64,000 nucleotides of DNA from CAMDPA01 sp963825625 (GCA_963825625.1 CAWGUF010000017.1:1-64000); one strand, 5' to 3'. Positions 39,270 through 49,144 are shown, numbered from the stretch's first letter. The notes: generated from the letters alone by a model not told the origin. A program made the numbers and translations.

Positions 39270-40271
39270 CTATGCCTTGCTTTCCTCTCGCAGCAGGTTG
39301 AGTCGGCGCAGCACTTCTCGGTCCGTCACTTGGAATAGCTTCGCCCCCCCGGGGCCGGCCTTGTGGCTCGTCCACTGCCAAGCAGGCATCGTGAATACGT
39401 CGTATTTCTCCCAGCGTACGGTCTTCTCACCGACCGTCGACACACCCTCGCCTTCCGCAACCAGGAAGGCGGAATTGGCGGTCGAGCGGCGAGGGCTGGT
39501 CTCGACGCCGGGCGGCAAGCCGACGAGGTAGCAGTCCATCAGCGACATCACCGCTCCTCCGGTCGCCGGATTGACATAACGCACCCGCTTCAGGCCGTCG
39601 GCTTCCGCAGGCGTTGCCGCGAGTGCCGCGGCGGCGTCGGCCAGCGGATAGCGGAATACGGGCGAACAGTCGTCCGGCACGGACTGCACCGGCATCAGCC
39701 CCGGATGTGCGAACGCGCTGTCAGGCGGCAGATTGGGCTGATCCCGCACTGGCCCGGGCTGGAAATGCACGCATCTGAGGTGGCGAACCAGCGGGGCATC
39801 CAGCGCATCGAGCCAGACGACCCTGCCATTGTCGCCGTGATGCTCATGCTCGTGCCACGTCATCGCCGGCGTCAGGATCAGATCGCCCGCCGTCATCTCG
39901 CAGCGCTTCCCGTTGACGGTCGTGACCGCGCCATCTCCTTCGATCACGAACCGCAGTGCGTTCATGTTGTGACGGTGCGGCCGTGCCTTCTCGCCCGGCG
40001 CCAGCACCTGGAAGCCGAAATTCACGTTTGTCGTCACGGCCACATAATCGGACGGGAACGCCGGATGCTTGAGTTGGATCACGCGTCGTTCCGCGACGCT
40101 CATGTCGGCGGCCTCGATCGCCTGATCGATCAACGGCTCGATATCAGACCACCGCCAATGGAAAGCCGGCTCTGACGTCACGTCCGAATTTGCTCGCGCT
40201 TCGACCCGTTCCCAAAGCGCAACGAGATCGTGGCGGCGCATTGCCTCGTGGAAGCTGTCCATGGCGTTCAT
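39270..40271 (-). CDS. Bicupin gentisate 1,2-dioxygenase-like protein
   Basis: An intact 333-residue double-cupin enzyme. The N-terminal cupin carries the Fe(II) ligands in KARPHRHNMNALRFVIEGDG and AMTWHEHEHHGDNGRVVWLD, the pattern of gentisate and related hydroxy-acid dioxygenases that cleave the ring next to a carboxylate. The C-terminal cupin (ETSPRRSTANSAFLVAEGEG, VFTMPAWQWTSHKAGPGGAK) lacks the first two His, as is normal in this family. It is the last gene of a minus-strand operon after the Bug binding-protein gene (11 bases). The natural substrate may be gentisate, salicylate or 1-hydroxy-2-naphthoate type. Confidence 0.85.
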   Translation of the reverse strand: MNAMDSFHEAMRRHDLVALWERVEARANSDVTSEPAFHWRWSDIEPLIDQAIEAADMSVAERRVIQLKHPAFPSDYVAVTTNVNFGFQVLAPGEKARPHRHNMNALRFVIEGDGAVTTVNGKRCEMTAGDLILTPAMTWHEHEHHGDNGRVVWLDALDAPLVRHLRCVHFQPGPVRDQPNLPPDSAFAHPGLMPVQSVPDDCSPVFRYPLADAAAALAATPAEADGLKRVRYVNPATGGAVMSLMDCYLVGLPPGVETSPRRSTANSAFLVAEGEGVSTVGEKTVRWEKYDVFTMPAWQWTSHKAGPGGAKLFQVTDREVLRRLNLLREESKA

Positions 40272-40282
40272 CCGTTTGTTGT

Positions 40283-41383
40283 TTAGGCGAGCGGCCTACG
40301 CTCGTCGCCTATTTTGCCTTCGCGTCCAGATAGGAGATCGATTTCAGGGTCGGCCTTGATGAGTTCCGTGATCTCTTGCGCAAAGCGCTCCGCCGCGGCG
40401 CCGTCGATCAATTCCATCTCGGTGCTTCCGGTGATCCGCCGGGCATCTTTCTGGAACGACGGGTCTTTGTCCAGCTTTCCGACCGCGTCGCGCAGCGCCT
40501 TGCCTGCTGCAGGCTCGATGCCAGGCGGTGCGAAAATCGCGCGACCAAGCGCAACCATGGATTCCACCAGCACCATCGCGCGGAATTCGACCGTCTTGCG
40601 TACCGCTTCGCCCTTGATTGCAACGATCGCCTCCTGAGCAGTTGGCAAAGATGCAACTCGTGGATCTGGTACGCGCTTGCCATTACGGGTCAGGCCGGAC
40701 TGGGCCAGTGGCACGATCTTGCCGGCCTTCACGTCGGACGCGAGGTCGGTTGCAATCGCCACCACGGATTCGTCGCTGAGGTTCACCTCGTTTCGTTGCA
40801 GCGCTATGCGTATCGGCTGCGTGCCGCGATACCCGGTGACATATTTGTAGTCCCGAATGCCCAGAGCTTCCAGGAACGAGCGCATGCGCAGGTCGCGTGA
40901 CGCGGACGGGGAAAGCCCACCGATCACCACCTGCTTTTTCGACTCCACCAGATCCTTGAGCGTCTTGACGCCGAGTGAATCGTTCACGTAGGTGGCCTGC
41001 GATATATTGAGCGCCCCGAGCCAGTAGAACTTTGCGGTATCGAAACGAATCTTGCCTTTTCCGACGTACTGGTTCGTGAACGGTGAAATCGTCACACCGA
41101 ACACCGTGCCGTCCTTTTTCGCGATATTGTAGATGTAGTTCGCAGCAACCACTCCCCCCGCGCCCGGCATGTTCTGGACGACGATAAGCGGATTGCCCGG
41201 GAGGTGGCGGCCGACGTGGTTTGCAATCAGCCTGGCAAAGATGTCCACAGGGCCACCCGCAGAGAATGCCACGACAACCGTAATTGTCTTCCCGGTGAAG
41301 TCGCCGCCCGCGGCCAGACCGTTGCTGGGAATGGCCTGTGTGAACAGGGCGGCGAGCCCGGCCGCCGCTATCAGCTTTTTCAT
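40283..41383 (-). CDS. Tripartite tricarboxylate transporter (Bug/TctC) substrate-binding protein
   Basis: An intact 366-residue periplasmic binding protein. ATG 41383 gives MKKLIAAAGLAALFTQAIPS, a Sec signal peptide ending near GLAAGGDF. The Bug fold is shown by ITVVVAFSAGGPVDIFARLI and PLIVVQNMPGAGGVVAANYI. It probably captures a carboxylated aromatic or its product for a TctAB membrane pair, which is not in this window. Orphan Bug proteins are common next to catabolic genes. It is 55 bases downstream of the Rieske oxygenase gene on the same strand. Confidence 0.88.
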   Translation of the reverse strand: MKKLIAAAGLAALFTQAIPSNGLAAGGDFTGKTITVVVAFSAGGPVDIFARLIANHVGRHLPGNPLIVVQNMPGAGGVVAANYIYNIAKKDGTVFGVTISPFTNQYVGKGKIRFDTAKFYWLGALNISQATYVNDSLGVKTLKDLVESKKQVVIGGLSPSASRDLRMRSFLEALGIRDYKYVTGYRGTQPIRIALQRNEVNLSDESVVAIATDLASDVKAGKIVPLAQSGLTRNGKRVPDPRVASLPTAQEAIVAIKGEAVRKTVEFRAMVLVESMVALGRAIFAPPGIEPAAGKALRDAVGKLDKDPSFQKDARRITGSTEMELIDGAAAERFAQEITELIKADPEIDLLSGREGKIGDERRPLA

Positions 41384-41438
41384 CCTTTGCACTCCCTGCA
41401 CTCCCTGGACGTTTGTCGTCACGTACTTGTCTGCGCTC

Positions 41439-42626
41439 TTACGCCCGCAGTGCAGCCTGCCCCTGAAGAGGCAGCTCCTCGGGCTTTTCCAATGGCTGCC
41501 AATGCTTGACAGCGCCGCCATCACGCACCGCCTCCATCTCGCGGATCATGATGCGCCTCAAAAGCGCAATACCCGCATCCGACGCTCCAAGCCGTTCGTT
41601 GGCCCTGTCCGCAATCGGGCCCTGACCGATCGCCGCGACGTAGTCCTGCGCGTTGGTCAACTCCAGCAGCGGCTCCTCGGGATAGATATCGCCGTGCATC
41701 AACGCGTCGTGATGGTGGGTTGGATTGTAGGAGGAGTACGTCTCGAAATGTTCCGTGATGCGACGGTTGCGCGCCTCGTCCATCGACGGCACGGCATAGA
41801 GCTGGAATCGGGTCGTGTGCGTGTCGTCGTTCGGCACCATCCAGATGACAAGATCCAGCCAGGGATCCTCCTTGAACACGCTTGGAATGATGATGTGATT
41901 GTTGTTTGGGAACGTCCAGTCGCTGATGCGCACGTTGCCCGGGCCGCGTGTCGCGATCTGCCGGATTCCGGCGTCCGTTTCCTCGTATTCCAGTTCAGGT
42001 ATCGCTGCGGTCACCGCCTCGCCGAACGCGCCGATTTTGCCTTTCTGGTGCACGAAGCTGACGTGCACCGCATCCATCGAGTTCTCCACCTTTTGCAGCC
42101 AGTTGCACGGCCATGTCTGTTGGCGTGCGAAAATGATGCGGTCGGGCCGCTCGGCGACATCCTTGCGCGGCAACTCGAACGCAGGCGGCTCTCCTTCGCC
42201 CATGTACGCGAACACGAAGCCGCCGTACTCGCGGACCGGATAGGACGTGATCTTGACGGTCTTCTCCAGCCCCGGCCGCTCCGCCGGCATCTGTGTGCAT
42301 TGTCCCGTGCCATCGAATTTCCAGCCATGATAGATGCAGCGAACCTGCTCGCCCTCGACCCAGCCGGTGTGCAGGCGGGTCAGGCGGTGGGGGCAGAATC
42401 GAGCCACGAGGTAGGGTTTGCCGCTTGTGCCGCGATAAAGCGTCAGGTCTTCGCTCAGGATGCGGATGGCGCGCGCTTTCCCGGCGGGCACGTTCGCGGA
42501 GGTCGAGACCGGGTGCCAGAAACGCCGCAATAGCCGGCCCATATCGGTGCCCGGCGAGGTCTCCGTCAGCTTCCTGAGTGTCTCGGCACGGCTTGATCCG
42601 CCGGCCGCCTTGGTTGGCATCGTCAT
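41439..42626 (-). CDS. Rieske 2Fe-2S oxygenase, phthalate-4,5-dioxygenase-like
   Basis: An intact 395-residue oxygenase of the phthalate-dioxygenase type (alpha-only). The Rieske ligands are in ARFCPHRLTRLHTGWVEGEQ and RCIYHGWKFDGTGQCTQMP. The mononuclear iron site is in NWLQKVENSMDAVHVSFVHQ, with the bridging Asp. The C-terminal part has RNRRITEHFETYSSYNPTHH. The start is 42626 or ATG 42620. It is the second gene of an operon behind the SDR gene (34 bases) and before a Bug protein and a gentisate-dioxygenase-like cupin. Together they could hydroxylate, dehydrogenate and cleave an aromatic acid (inference). Confidence 0.88.
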   Translation of the reverse strand: MTMPTKAAGGSSRAETLRKLTETSPGTDMGRLLRRFWHPVSTSANVPAGKARAIRILSEDLTLYRGTSGKPYLVARFCPHRLTRLHTGWVEGEQVRCIYHGWKFDGTGQCTQMPAERPGLEKTVKITSYPVREYGGFVFAYMGEGEPPAFELPRKDVAERPDRIIFARQQTWPCNWLQKVENSMDAVHVSFVHQKGKIGAFGEAVTAAIPELEYEETDAGIRQIATRGPGNVRISDWTFPNNNHIIIPSVFKEDPWLDLVIWMVPNDDTHTTRFQLYAVPSMDEARNRRITEHFETYSSYNPTHHHDALMHGDIYPEEPLLELTNAQDYVAAIGQGPIADRANERLGASDAGIALLRRIMIREMEAVRDGGAVKHWQPLEKPEELPLQGQAALRA

Positions 42627-42660
42627 GTTCGACTTCCCCTTTGCGGCTGAATACGCCTGC

Positions 42661-43563
42661 TCAGTCCTTGATCAGCGGATCTTTATCCTCGCCATACTCT
42701 GTGATGCGAATACTACGTGCATAGTCCTCGATGTTGACACCGGTGAAGTCACCGGGCGTCCAGGTCGGGTACTTGAAGCGCAACCCGCCATCGACCGGGA
42801 TGTCGATGCCGGTCAGAAAGCTCGCCTCGTCGGAAGCGAGGAAGACCGCTGCCCAGGCCAGGTCCGAAGCGCGAGGAAAGCGCTCCAGCGGAATCATCTT
42901 GAGATAGTCGTTGCGCGAATAGAACGAGCGCCGCTGCGGTCTCTTGAATTCGGGATCGAGGATCTCGTCACGCATCTTCGTCCATAGCTGGTGCTCCATC
43001 GCGCACGGGGTGATGGTGTTGACGCGAATGCCGTCATGCGCGAGGTCCATCGCTGCGGAGCGCGAGAAATTCAGCGTTGCCGCCTTTGCAGCCGTATACG
43101 CTGCGCCCGACGCTTCCCCGAAATGCGCAGCCGTCGACAGCAGGTGGATGATGCTGCCGCCGCTGCCGCTAGCGATCATGGCCCGCGCCGCGTGCTTTGT
43201 CGTCAGCATCGCTGCGGTCGGAAAGCTGAGCACGGCTTCTTTCCACGCCTCCAGCTGCATGTCGACGACCGGAGACCACAGCACCTTGCCAGCCATGTTG
43301 ACGATGATGTCCAGCCGTCCGAATTGCGCAATGGTCTCTGCGACAATGCCCTGCACTGCCCCCTCGTCCATCGCGTTGCCGGCGAGGCCGATGGCCTTCA
43401 AGCCCTTCCCGGTGATAAATTCGGCTGTCCGCTTCGCAACTGCGGCGTCCACGTCGCTGACGGCGACCCGCGCCCCTTCGCGTGCCAGGAAGTGCGCAAT
43501 CGTGCCGCCGATATTGGGCCCGGCGCCGAACACGATGGCGACCTTGTCATTTAGCCTGTTCAC
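42661..43563 (-). CDS. Short-chain dehydrogenase/reductase
   Basis: An intact 300-residue SDR. NAD(P) binding is KVAIVFGAGPNIGGTIAHFL, and the catalytic residues are in GSIIHLLSTAAHFGEASGAA and YTAAKAATLNFSRSAAMDLA (Tyr and Lys of YxxxK). The cofactor loop Asp in ARVAVSDVDAAVAKRT suggests NAD. The C-terminal SFLTGIDIPVDGGLRF is typical; an extra 40-residue tail follows. It is the first gene of the minus-strand operon SDR-Rieske-Bug-cupin, and could oxidise the cis-diol made by the Rieske enzyme. It is divergent from hyuB. Confidence 0.88.
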   Translation of the reverse strand: MNRLNDKVAIVFGAGPNIGGTIAHFLAREGARVAVSDVDAAVAKRTAEFITGKGLKAIGLAGNAMDEGAVQGIVAETIAQFGRLDIIVNMAGKVLWSPVVDMQLEAWKEAVLSFPTAAMLTTKHAARAMIASGSGGSIIHLLSTAAHFGEASGAAYTAAKAATLNFSRSAAMDLAHDGIRVNTITPCAMEHQLWTKMRDEILDPEFKRPQRRSFYSRNDYLKMIPLERFPRASDLAWAAVFLASDEASFLTGIDIPVDGGLRFKYPTWTPGDFTGVNIEDYARSIRITEYGEDKDPLIKD

Positions 43564-43742
43564 TGGCCTTACCCTGCTCGCTTCGCCCCGTAGCCTTTAC
43601 GGCCTGTTGCGATCATAATGGCCGGCCGGGTGGAAATGCCAGCGGCTTGTTGCTCTGCAGCCATCGTCGATTGACCTCGGCGCGACAAGACTGCGGACAT
43701 CGGCTCGGGTATACGACAGTCCTCACTATGAGATGCCATTTC

Positions 43743-45500
43743 ATGAAACGCAACGACGCACCGCACAGTACAATCACCGCCGTGGACCTGGAGGTCGTTC
43801 GCGCCAGCCTGTCGGGCATCGTGCACGAGATGCAGAACGCGCTGTTCCGCACTGGCTTCTCGACCATTATCCGCGAAAGCCAGGATGCGTCGTGCGCCCT
43901 GCTCGATGCCCAAGGCGATGTCATCGCCCAGCACGTGGTTCTGCCCCTGCATCTGGGCGCCTTCCCCGCCTGCTGTGCCGCCATTCTGCGTACCTATGGC
44001 AGCGACCTGGCAGAGGGCGACGCTTTCCTCATCAACCACCCGTATGAAGGTGGCAGTCCGCACGCGCCGGACATGGCAGTATTTACCGCCGTGTTCCATG
44101 CAGGTCGCCATGTCGGCTTCTGCGCATCGATGGCCCACAAGGGCGATATCGGCGGTCCCGTCCCCGGCTCCTGCTCCGGCCAGGCGCGTGAGACCTTCAA
44201 CGAGGGTTTGCACCTGCCCGGCCGTCCGCTATCAGCGCCGTTTCGAGCCATGCGGCGATGTCGAGCGCATCATTGCCGCCAACTCGCGCACGCCCGAGTT
44301 GGTGCTGGGCGATATTCGCGGCCAGCTCGGGCGCGGATCGGCTGGGCGAGAGACGAATTGCGGAGCTTATTTCCAAGACTTGGCTTCGAGACATTGCTTG
44401 CTGCGACCACGGAGCTGTTGCGCTTGTCGGAGGCCAAGATTGCGTGCCGCGATCTCCGAGTGGCCGGACGGTCGCTATGAGGCGGAGCGCTTCATCGACG
44501 ACGACGGCGTCGAGCTGGGCAAGCCGGTGCGCGTGCACGTCGTCGTGGACAAGCGCGGCGACCGCATTGCGTTCGATTTCTCCGGTTCAGCGACGATCAG
44601 ACCAAGGGGCCGGCGAATATCCGGCCTCCGCTGGTGCAGGCCGCCTGCGCCTTCTGCCTGATCTCGCTGATCGATCCTCATACCTACATCACGAGCGGCG
44701 TGTTGAACGCGATCGACATCGTCGTGCGCGAGGGCTCGATCTGCAATCCGATCTTCCCGGCGCCGGTCAACACCTACAATCCCACTATCCATGCCGTCGT
44801 CGACGGCAGCTTCGAGGCGCTCGGTGGCATCGTGCCCGGCCGCGCTCGCGCCGACGGCTGCGCCAGCCGCTCCATCATCATCGGCGGCCGCAAGACATCG
44901 AGCGGCAAGGGCTATGTCCAGTACGAGATCGTCGGCGGCGGTGCCGGCGGACGCTCCGGGCGCGACGGCATGTCCGGCACCAACGTCAACCAGTCCAACG
45001 CCAGGATCGCCCCGGTCGAGATCATCGAGAGCGAGTTCCCGACACGGCTGAAGCGCTTCGAGCTGATCCGCGATTCCGGCGGACCCGGAGTATTCCGCGG
45101 CGGCCTCGGCATCGTGCGCGAGTATGAGAACCTTGCAGAGGCGCGCTTCTCGATTCGCTCGGCCAAGCATGTGATACCGGCGCAAGGCCTTGCCGGTGGC
45201 ATGCCCGGCCGCACCGGCGACATCCACATCAATCCGGATACGGACAGGGCGGAGCGTCTGCCCACGCGATATGCCGATTATCCCTTGAAGGCCGGTGACA
45301 CGTTCCGCCTGGAGACACCCGGCGGCGGCGGCTGGGGCAATCCGTTCGAGCGCGACCCGGCGCTGGTTCTGGAGGATCTGGCGCAGGGCTATGTTTCGCA
45401 GCAAGCCGCGCGCGAGAAGTACGGCGTGGTGGCGGCGTTTGTCGAGGGGCGTTGGATGCTCGACGAGCCGGCCACAGCCGCTGCTCGCACGCAGGCGTAG
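43743..45500 (+). CDS. Hydantoinase/oxoprolinase B subunit (HyuB family), frameshifted
   Basis: The partner subunit of HyuA. From ATG 43743 it reads MKRNDAPHSTITAVDLEVVR, then VHEMQNALFRTGFSTIIRES, QDASCALLDAQGDVIAQHVV and DAFLINHPYEGGSPHAPDMA, all diagnostic of HyuB. Frame changes occur near 44220, 44340, 44400 and 44600. The C-terminal half is intact: GVLNAIDIVVREGSICNPIF, GRDGMSGTNVNQSNARIAPV, DSGGPGVFRGGLGIVREYEN and PGGGGWGNPFERD. The total of about 585 residues is normal. HyuA and HyuB are usually adjacent; here a minus-strand operon of four genes plus a VOC gene separates them. Confidence 0.87.
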
Positions 45501-45512
45501 CAGGAAGTCAGA

Positions 45513-46028
45513 TCACAGATTGCAAGGTTTTCCGCCGGCCACGCGGAAATTGATCTTGTGCAATCTCTTGCCGCTTCCAGTCATGTCGTGGCGTTGAAAC
45601 ATGCGCCATGTCCCGCCTGCTTTCTTGCAGGCCGCCTGCGTCCTGTTCTCATTTGTGTAGCGAAAGGCTTTTGCCCTCGTGCAGAACGGCGCCGAGCCGC
45701 CCGTCAGTTGTCTGTTCCCGTCCTTCACCTGCACATAGAAGAATACCTCGGTGGCTTTCAGGTCTTCGGTGAACAAATCTCGACAGGAGCACGCGGCAAT
45801 CACGCGCCATCCGCGCGACGTCAGGCCACCTTTCGCGGCGTCGAACCCGGACGCGACCTCGACGGCCTGCGCGTTGTTGTTGCAGAAGGTGACCTCGCGG
45901 GTGGCCGCATGCGATTGCATGGCGACTGCAGTCATCGCGACCATGCCGGCAGCAGCGGCAAGCAAGACAGCTTTGCGACCGCGGTAGATTCGAGAGCCTG
46001 TGGGGGCATGAACGGGAAAGCGATGCAT
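45513..46028 (-). CDS. DUF1036-domain exported protein
   Basis: A 171-residue exported protein from ATG 46028. A signal peptide (VLLAAAAGMVAMTAVAMQSH then A) precedes a DUF1036 module: REVTFCNNNAQAVEVASGFD, SRGWRVIAACSCRDLFTEDL, KATEVFFYVQVKDGNRQ. It has six or more cysteines, which suggests disulfides in the periplasm. The C-terminal part (RTQAACKKAGGTWRMFQRHD) is specific to this protein. DUF1036 proteins are common in alphaproteobacteria; the function is not known. It converges with hyuB, stop to stop 12 bases apart. Confidence 0.8.
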   Translation of the reverse strand: MHRFPVHAPTGSRIYRGRKAVLLAAAAGMVAMTAVAMQSHAATREVTFCNNNAQAVEVASGFDAAKGGLTSRGWRVIAACSCRDLFTEDLKATEVFFYVQVKDGNRQLTGGSAPFCTRAKAFRYTNENRTQAACKKAGGTWRMFQRHDMTGSGKRLHKINFRVAGGKPCNL

Positions 46029-46186
46029 CTTCAAACTCCTCAACAAGTCATGCGATACATGTACACGATAAGGAAGAATACCTAGGTAAATTAACCATGG
46101 CAATCGGGCGTATCGAAGCTTGCAGACCGTGGATGAGCTTGTCATGCAGTAATGAGTAGCCGCCTGCTGATGTTGAGTAGCCCGCA

Positions 46187-47593
46187 ATGTCCACCACCAC
46201 CACCGTCCTGCCCGCGCGCGAGATCCCCATCGCCTACGATGCCGACGTCGTCGTTGTTGGCGCCGGCCCGGGCGGATTCGCAGCCGCGCTGCAGGCCGCG
46301 CGCATGGGCGCCAGCGTAATCATTGTTGAACGCTTCGACATGCCGGGCGGCGTCCACACGTCGGGCTTGCAGGGCGCGGCCGGCCCTGGCGTCGGCGGCA
46401 TACACACCGAAATGATGCAGCGCTTCGAAGATGCCGGCATCATCTATACGGCGACGCAGGGCACGCATCCCGGCTGGGCCGGCAATCCTCTCTCGCACTA
46501 CGAGTGCCGCCTCGCACCCGGTTCCGACTTCACGCGCCAGAGCTTCAATCCGGAAGCAGCCGGCTGCATCATGGCGAATTTGCTGCGCGAGGCCGGTGTC
46601 TCCGCTCTCTATGGTGCCACGTTCGTTGACTGCATCGTCGAGCCGGGCATCGGCAACGACACCATCAAGGCTATCGTTGTCGAGACCGCGAGTGGCACGC
46701 AGGCCATCACAGGCCGCATATTTATCGAAGGATCGGGAACCGCCGAGCTCGCGGCTCGAGCCGGCGTGCCGTTTGTACGCGGCGGTGGCGGTCAGCCCCA
46801 TGGCGCTGACTGGGACGGCGTCAAACGGCCGATCCCTGGCGGCCTTCTCTGGATCATGGACGGCATCGATTTCCAGGCCGTCCGTCGGCACCAGGACACG
46901 GCGGCCGATCCCATGCTCCACAAGCTGATGGCGGAGGCGGCGGCGGCAGGCGAACTGCCCGAAGGCGTCTACCGTCCACGCATGGGCGGCAACAACGTCT
47001 ACGGCGAGCATTACATCGGCCACCCAACTCTGGACATGAGCCCGATCGGCCCCAATGGCAGCTACGTCTTGTGGCAGAATGTACCCTACGAATGGGCGCT
47101 GCACATGGACGACAACGCCAACGATCATGCCCGCGCCCGCGAGGCCCTGCGCGGCTTCATCGCGGCAGAGGCGGCATTTCTTACGAAGTACGTGCCCGGC
47201 TTCGAGACCGCCGTCGTTTCCAACGTCGGGCGCTTCGTCGGCGTGCGCGACGGCCGTCATCCGATCGGGGAGTATACGGTCAATCTCGCCGATGTGCAGG
47301 CCGGCCGCACCTTCCGCGATGCCGTGACGAAGCCGATGACCAAGCCGTTCTTCTGGGACGGCTATCGCAAGCACACGTTCGAGGTGCCGTTCGCCTGCTT
47401 CCTGCCGAAGCAGATCGATAATCTGATACTGACCGGCGCATCGCTGTCGTTCACCTACGAGACGATATTCATGGTCATGCGCAACTTCCCCTGGTGCACG
47501 CAGACCGGCGAGATTGCCGGCTTCGCCGCGGCGCGCTGCATCGACAAGAAAATCAAGCCGAAGGCATTTGATTTCGCTACGCCCTATTTCTGA
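46187..47593 (+). CDS. FAD-dependent oxidoreductase (PF12831-type)
   Basis: An intact 468-residue flavoprotein. The FAD-binding motif is DADVVVVGAGPGGFAAALQA, followed by FDMPGGVHTSGLQGAAGPGV. The middle has GRIFIEGSGTAELAARAGVP, and the C-terminal FAD contact region has SNVGRFVGVRDGRHPIGEYT and DNLILTGASLSFTYETIFMV. This architecture matches PF12831 oxidoreductases, often tied to catabolic hydrolases. Fifteen bases separate it from the LigI-like amidohydrolase gene, so they form an operon. The substrate is not known. Confidence 0.85.
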   Translation: MSTTTTVLPAREIPIAYDADVVVVGAGPGGFAAALQAARMGASVIIVERFDMPGGVHTSGLQGAAGPGVGGIHTEMMQRFEDAGIIYTATQGTHPGWAGNPLSHYECRLAPGSDFTRQSFNPEAAGCIMANLLREAGVSALYGATFVDCIVEPGIGNDTIKAIVVETASGTQAITGRIFIEGSGTAELAARAGVPFVRGGGGQPHGADWDGVKRPIPGGLLWIMDGIDFQAVRRHQDTAADPMLHKLMAEAAAAGELPEGVYRPRMGGNNVYGEHYIGHPTLDMSPIGPNGSYVLWQNVPYEWALHMDDNANDHARAREALRGFIAAEAAFLTKYVPGFETAVVSNVGRFVGVRDGRHPIGEYTVNLADVQAGRTFRDAVTKPMTKPFFWDGYRKHTFEVPFACFLPKQIDNLILTGASLSFTYETIFMVMRNFPWCTQTGEIAGFAAARCIDKKIKPKAFDFATPYF

Positions 47594-47608
47594 GACAACG
47601 GAGTCCTG

Positions 47609-48535
47609 ATGCCAGCCTCATCCCCCCAAGCATCCCGCAATCTGCCCGTCGCGCTTCCATTCGATCCCAATCCGAAGCGACCCGTTTGGCAGTTGCCTCC
47701 GGGCGCCTGCGACACGCATTTCCACGTCTTCGGACCGCCAAACCTGTTTCCCTATGCTGACGCGCGGCGCTACGAGCCCCCGGCCGCCCCGATCGAGCAC
47801 TACCTCGCGATGCAGACGGCCGTGGGGCTGAGCCGCGGCGTCGTCGTGCAGCCGACGGCCCACGGCGTCGACAATTCGGCAGTGCTCGACGCCATCGCGC
47901 GTTCAGGCGGCCGGCTCAAGGGGGTAGCCAACATTGACGCCTCGACGACCGATGCGGAGTTGCGCCGTCTCAACGATGCAGGGGTAGTGGGCGCACGCTT
48001 CTCGCTGATGTCCGACCGGTCGGGCAGCAGGCAGGCAATCGAGGCCGCCATACCGCGTATGCTCGAGCTCGACTGGTCGCTCGATCTGCATATCGAGCCC
48101 GCCCACCTGATCGAGAGCGAGGCCTTCGTCCGCTCCATCCCGCTTGTCACCATCATCGACCACATGGCCCGCTGCAATCCGGCCGACGGACTGGACCAGC
48201 CGGCGTTCCGATTGCTGCTCGACCTGCTCGCAGAAGAGCGCTTCTGGACGAAGATCTGCGCTCTGGAGAAGCTCAGCGGCGACAAGACACCCGCGCCTGC
48301 CGACGGCATCCCCTACAAGGACCTGATCCCGTTCGCCCGCCGCGTCATCGAGGTCGCGCCCGGTCGCGTCATTTGGGGAACCGATTGGCCGCACGGCAAT
48401 ACGTTCGCCTTTGGCACGATACCCAACGATGGTGCGCTGCTTGACGTGTTCGGCGAGATAGCACCGGATGAGGCCACCCGCCGCCGCATCCTGGTCGACA
48501 ATCCAGCCCGGCTTTACGGCTTTCCGCCGCTTTGA
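47609..48535 (+). CDS. Amidohydrolase, 2-pyrone-4,6-dicarboxylate hydrolase (LigI)-like
   Basis: An intact 308-residue TIM-barrel hydrolase of the amidohydrolase-2 family. The metal site starts GACDTHFHVFGPPNLFPYAD. Further markers are LSRGVVVQPTAHGVDNSAVL, LDLHIEPAHLI, LVTIIDHMARCNPADGLDQP and the C-terminal catalytic Asp in VIWGTDWPHGNTFAFGTIPN. These match LigI, which opens the pyrone lactone in the protocatechuate 4,5-cleavage route. It thus ties functionally to the LigB-LigA dioxygenase at 4384, 42 kb away. Other lactone hydrolases of the family cannot be excluded. Confidence 0.82.
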   Translation: MPASSPQASRNLPVALPFDPNPKRPVWQLPPGACDTHFHVFGPPNLFPYADARRYEPPAAPIEHYLAMQTAVGLSRGVVVQPTAHGVDNSAVLDAIARSGGRLKGVANIDASTTDAELRRLNDAGVVGARFSLMSDRSGSRQAIEAAIPRMLELDWSLDLHIEPAHLIESEAFVRSIPLVTIIDHMARCNPADGLDQPAFRLLLDLLAEERFWTKICALEKLSGDKTPAPADGIPYKDLIPFARRVIEVAPGRVIWGTDWPHGNTFAFGTIPNDGALLDVFGEIAPDEATRRRILVDNPARLYGFPPL

Positions 48536-48750
48536 TGCACAGCCGCGGCCTGCGTTGGAAACGTGCCACAGCCACGGCCCAATCTGCTTGCCGGACCGCG
48601 CAACGCCCAAGACAGGATGTCGAACTTAACCATAAGCTGCGGCCGCACCGTCGACCGGCATTCGCCTTAGCAGTGGTGCGGGTTGGTAATCATCTGCGGC
48701 ACGAGCCTTCGTTAGGCGCTGCCGGAAGGACCGTTCAGGAAGGATCGATC

Positions 48751-49071
48751 ATGTCTCGTCGCACCAGCATTCTCACTGGGCTTGCCATCGCGGCCGCGCT
48801 GACTGTGTCGGCTATGCCCGCAGTGGCTCAGTCCAAGGGTAAAGGCAATTGCGTGACCAAGGGTGCCGTTGCCACGTCGGGCTCGGAATCTTCGGCCAAG
48901 TGGTTCGTGATGGAAACGATGGTCCAGGCGGTAAGCTGGGGCTTGTGGCCGGGCTTCCTCGCCAACGGCAAAGTAGAAGGCTATCGCGTCTCCAACGAGA
49001 AATACCAGTGCAAGCCCGACGGCGGACAGGTGACCTGCCGTGGTCGCGCGACATTCTGCAAGACCAAGTAG
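48751..49071 (+). CDS. Small exported cysteine-containing protein
   Basis: A 106-residue protein with an AGGA-type ribosome site before ATG 48751. A Sec signal peptide (LTGLAIAAALTVSAMPAVAQ) precedes a mature part of about 80 residues: KGKGNCVTKGAVATSGSESS, AKWFVMETMVQAVSWGLWPG, SNEKYQCKPDGGQVTCRGRA, then TFCKTK. Four cysteines could form two disulfides. No family is recognised. An 18-bp hairpin follows the stop, which supports a monocistronic unit. Confidence 0.7.
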   Translation: MSRRTSILTGLAIAAALTVSAMPAVAQSKGKGNCVTKGAVATSGSESSAKWFVMETMVQAVSWGLWPGFLANGKVEGYRVSNEKYQCKPDGGQVTCRGRATFCKTK

Positions 49072-49106
49072 GCTCAGGAATATAGCAATCCGCTCGTGCT
49101 CCGGAT

Positions 49107-49144
49107 CGAACGCTTGCTGCCTGCGCGCAGGCAGCAAGCGTTCG
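49107..49144 (+). terminator. Strong hairpin after the small exported protein gene
   Basis: A perfect 18-bp stem, CGAACGCTTGCTGCCTGC with GCAGGCAGCAAGCGTTCG, and a 2-base loop, 35 bases after the stop at 49071. There is no long T run, so termination is inferred from position and stability. The rest of 49145-49474 holds no gene I can support. Confidence 0.65.
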
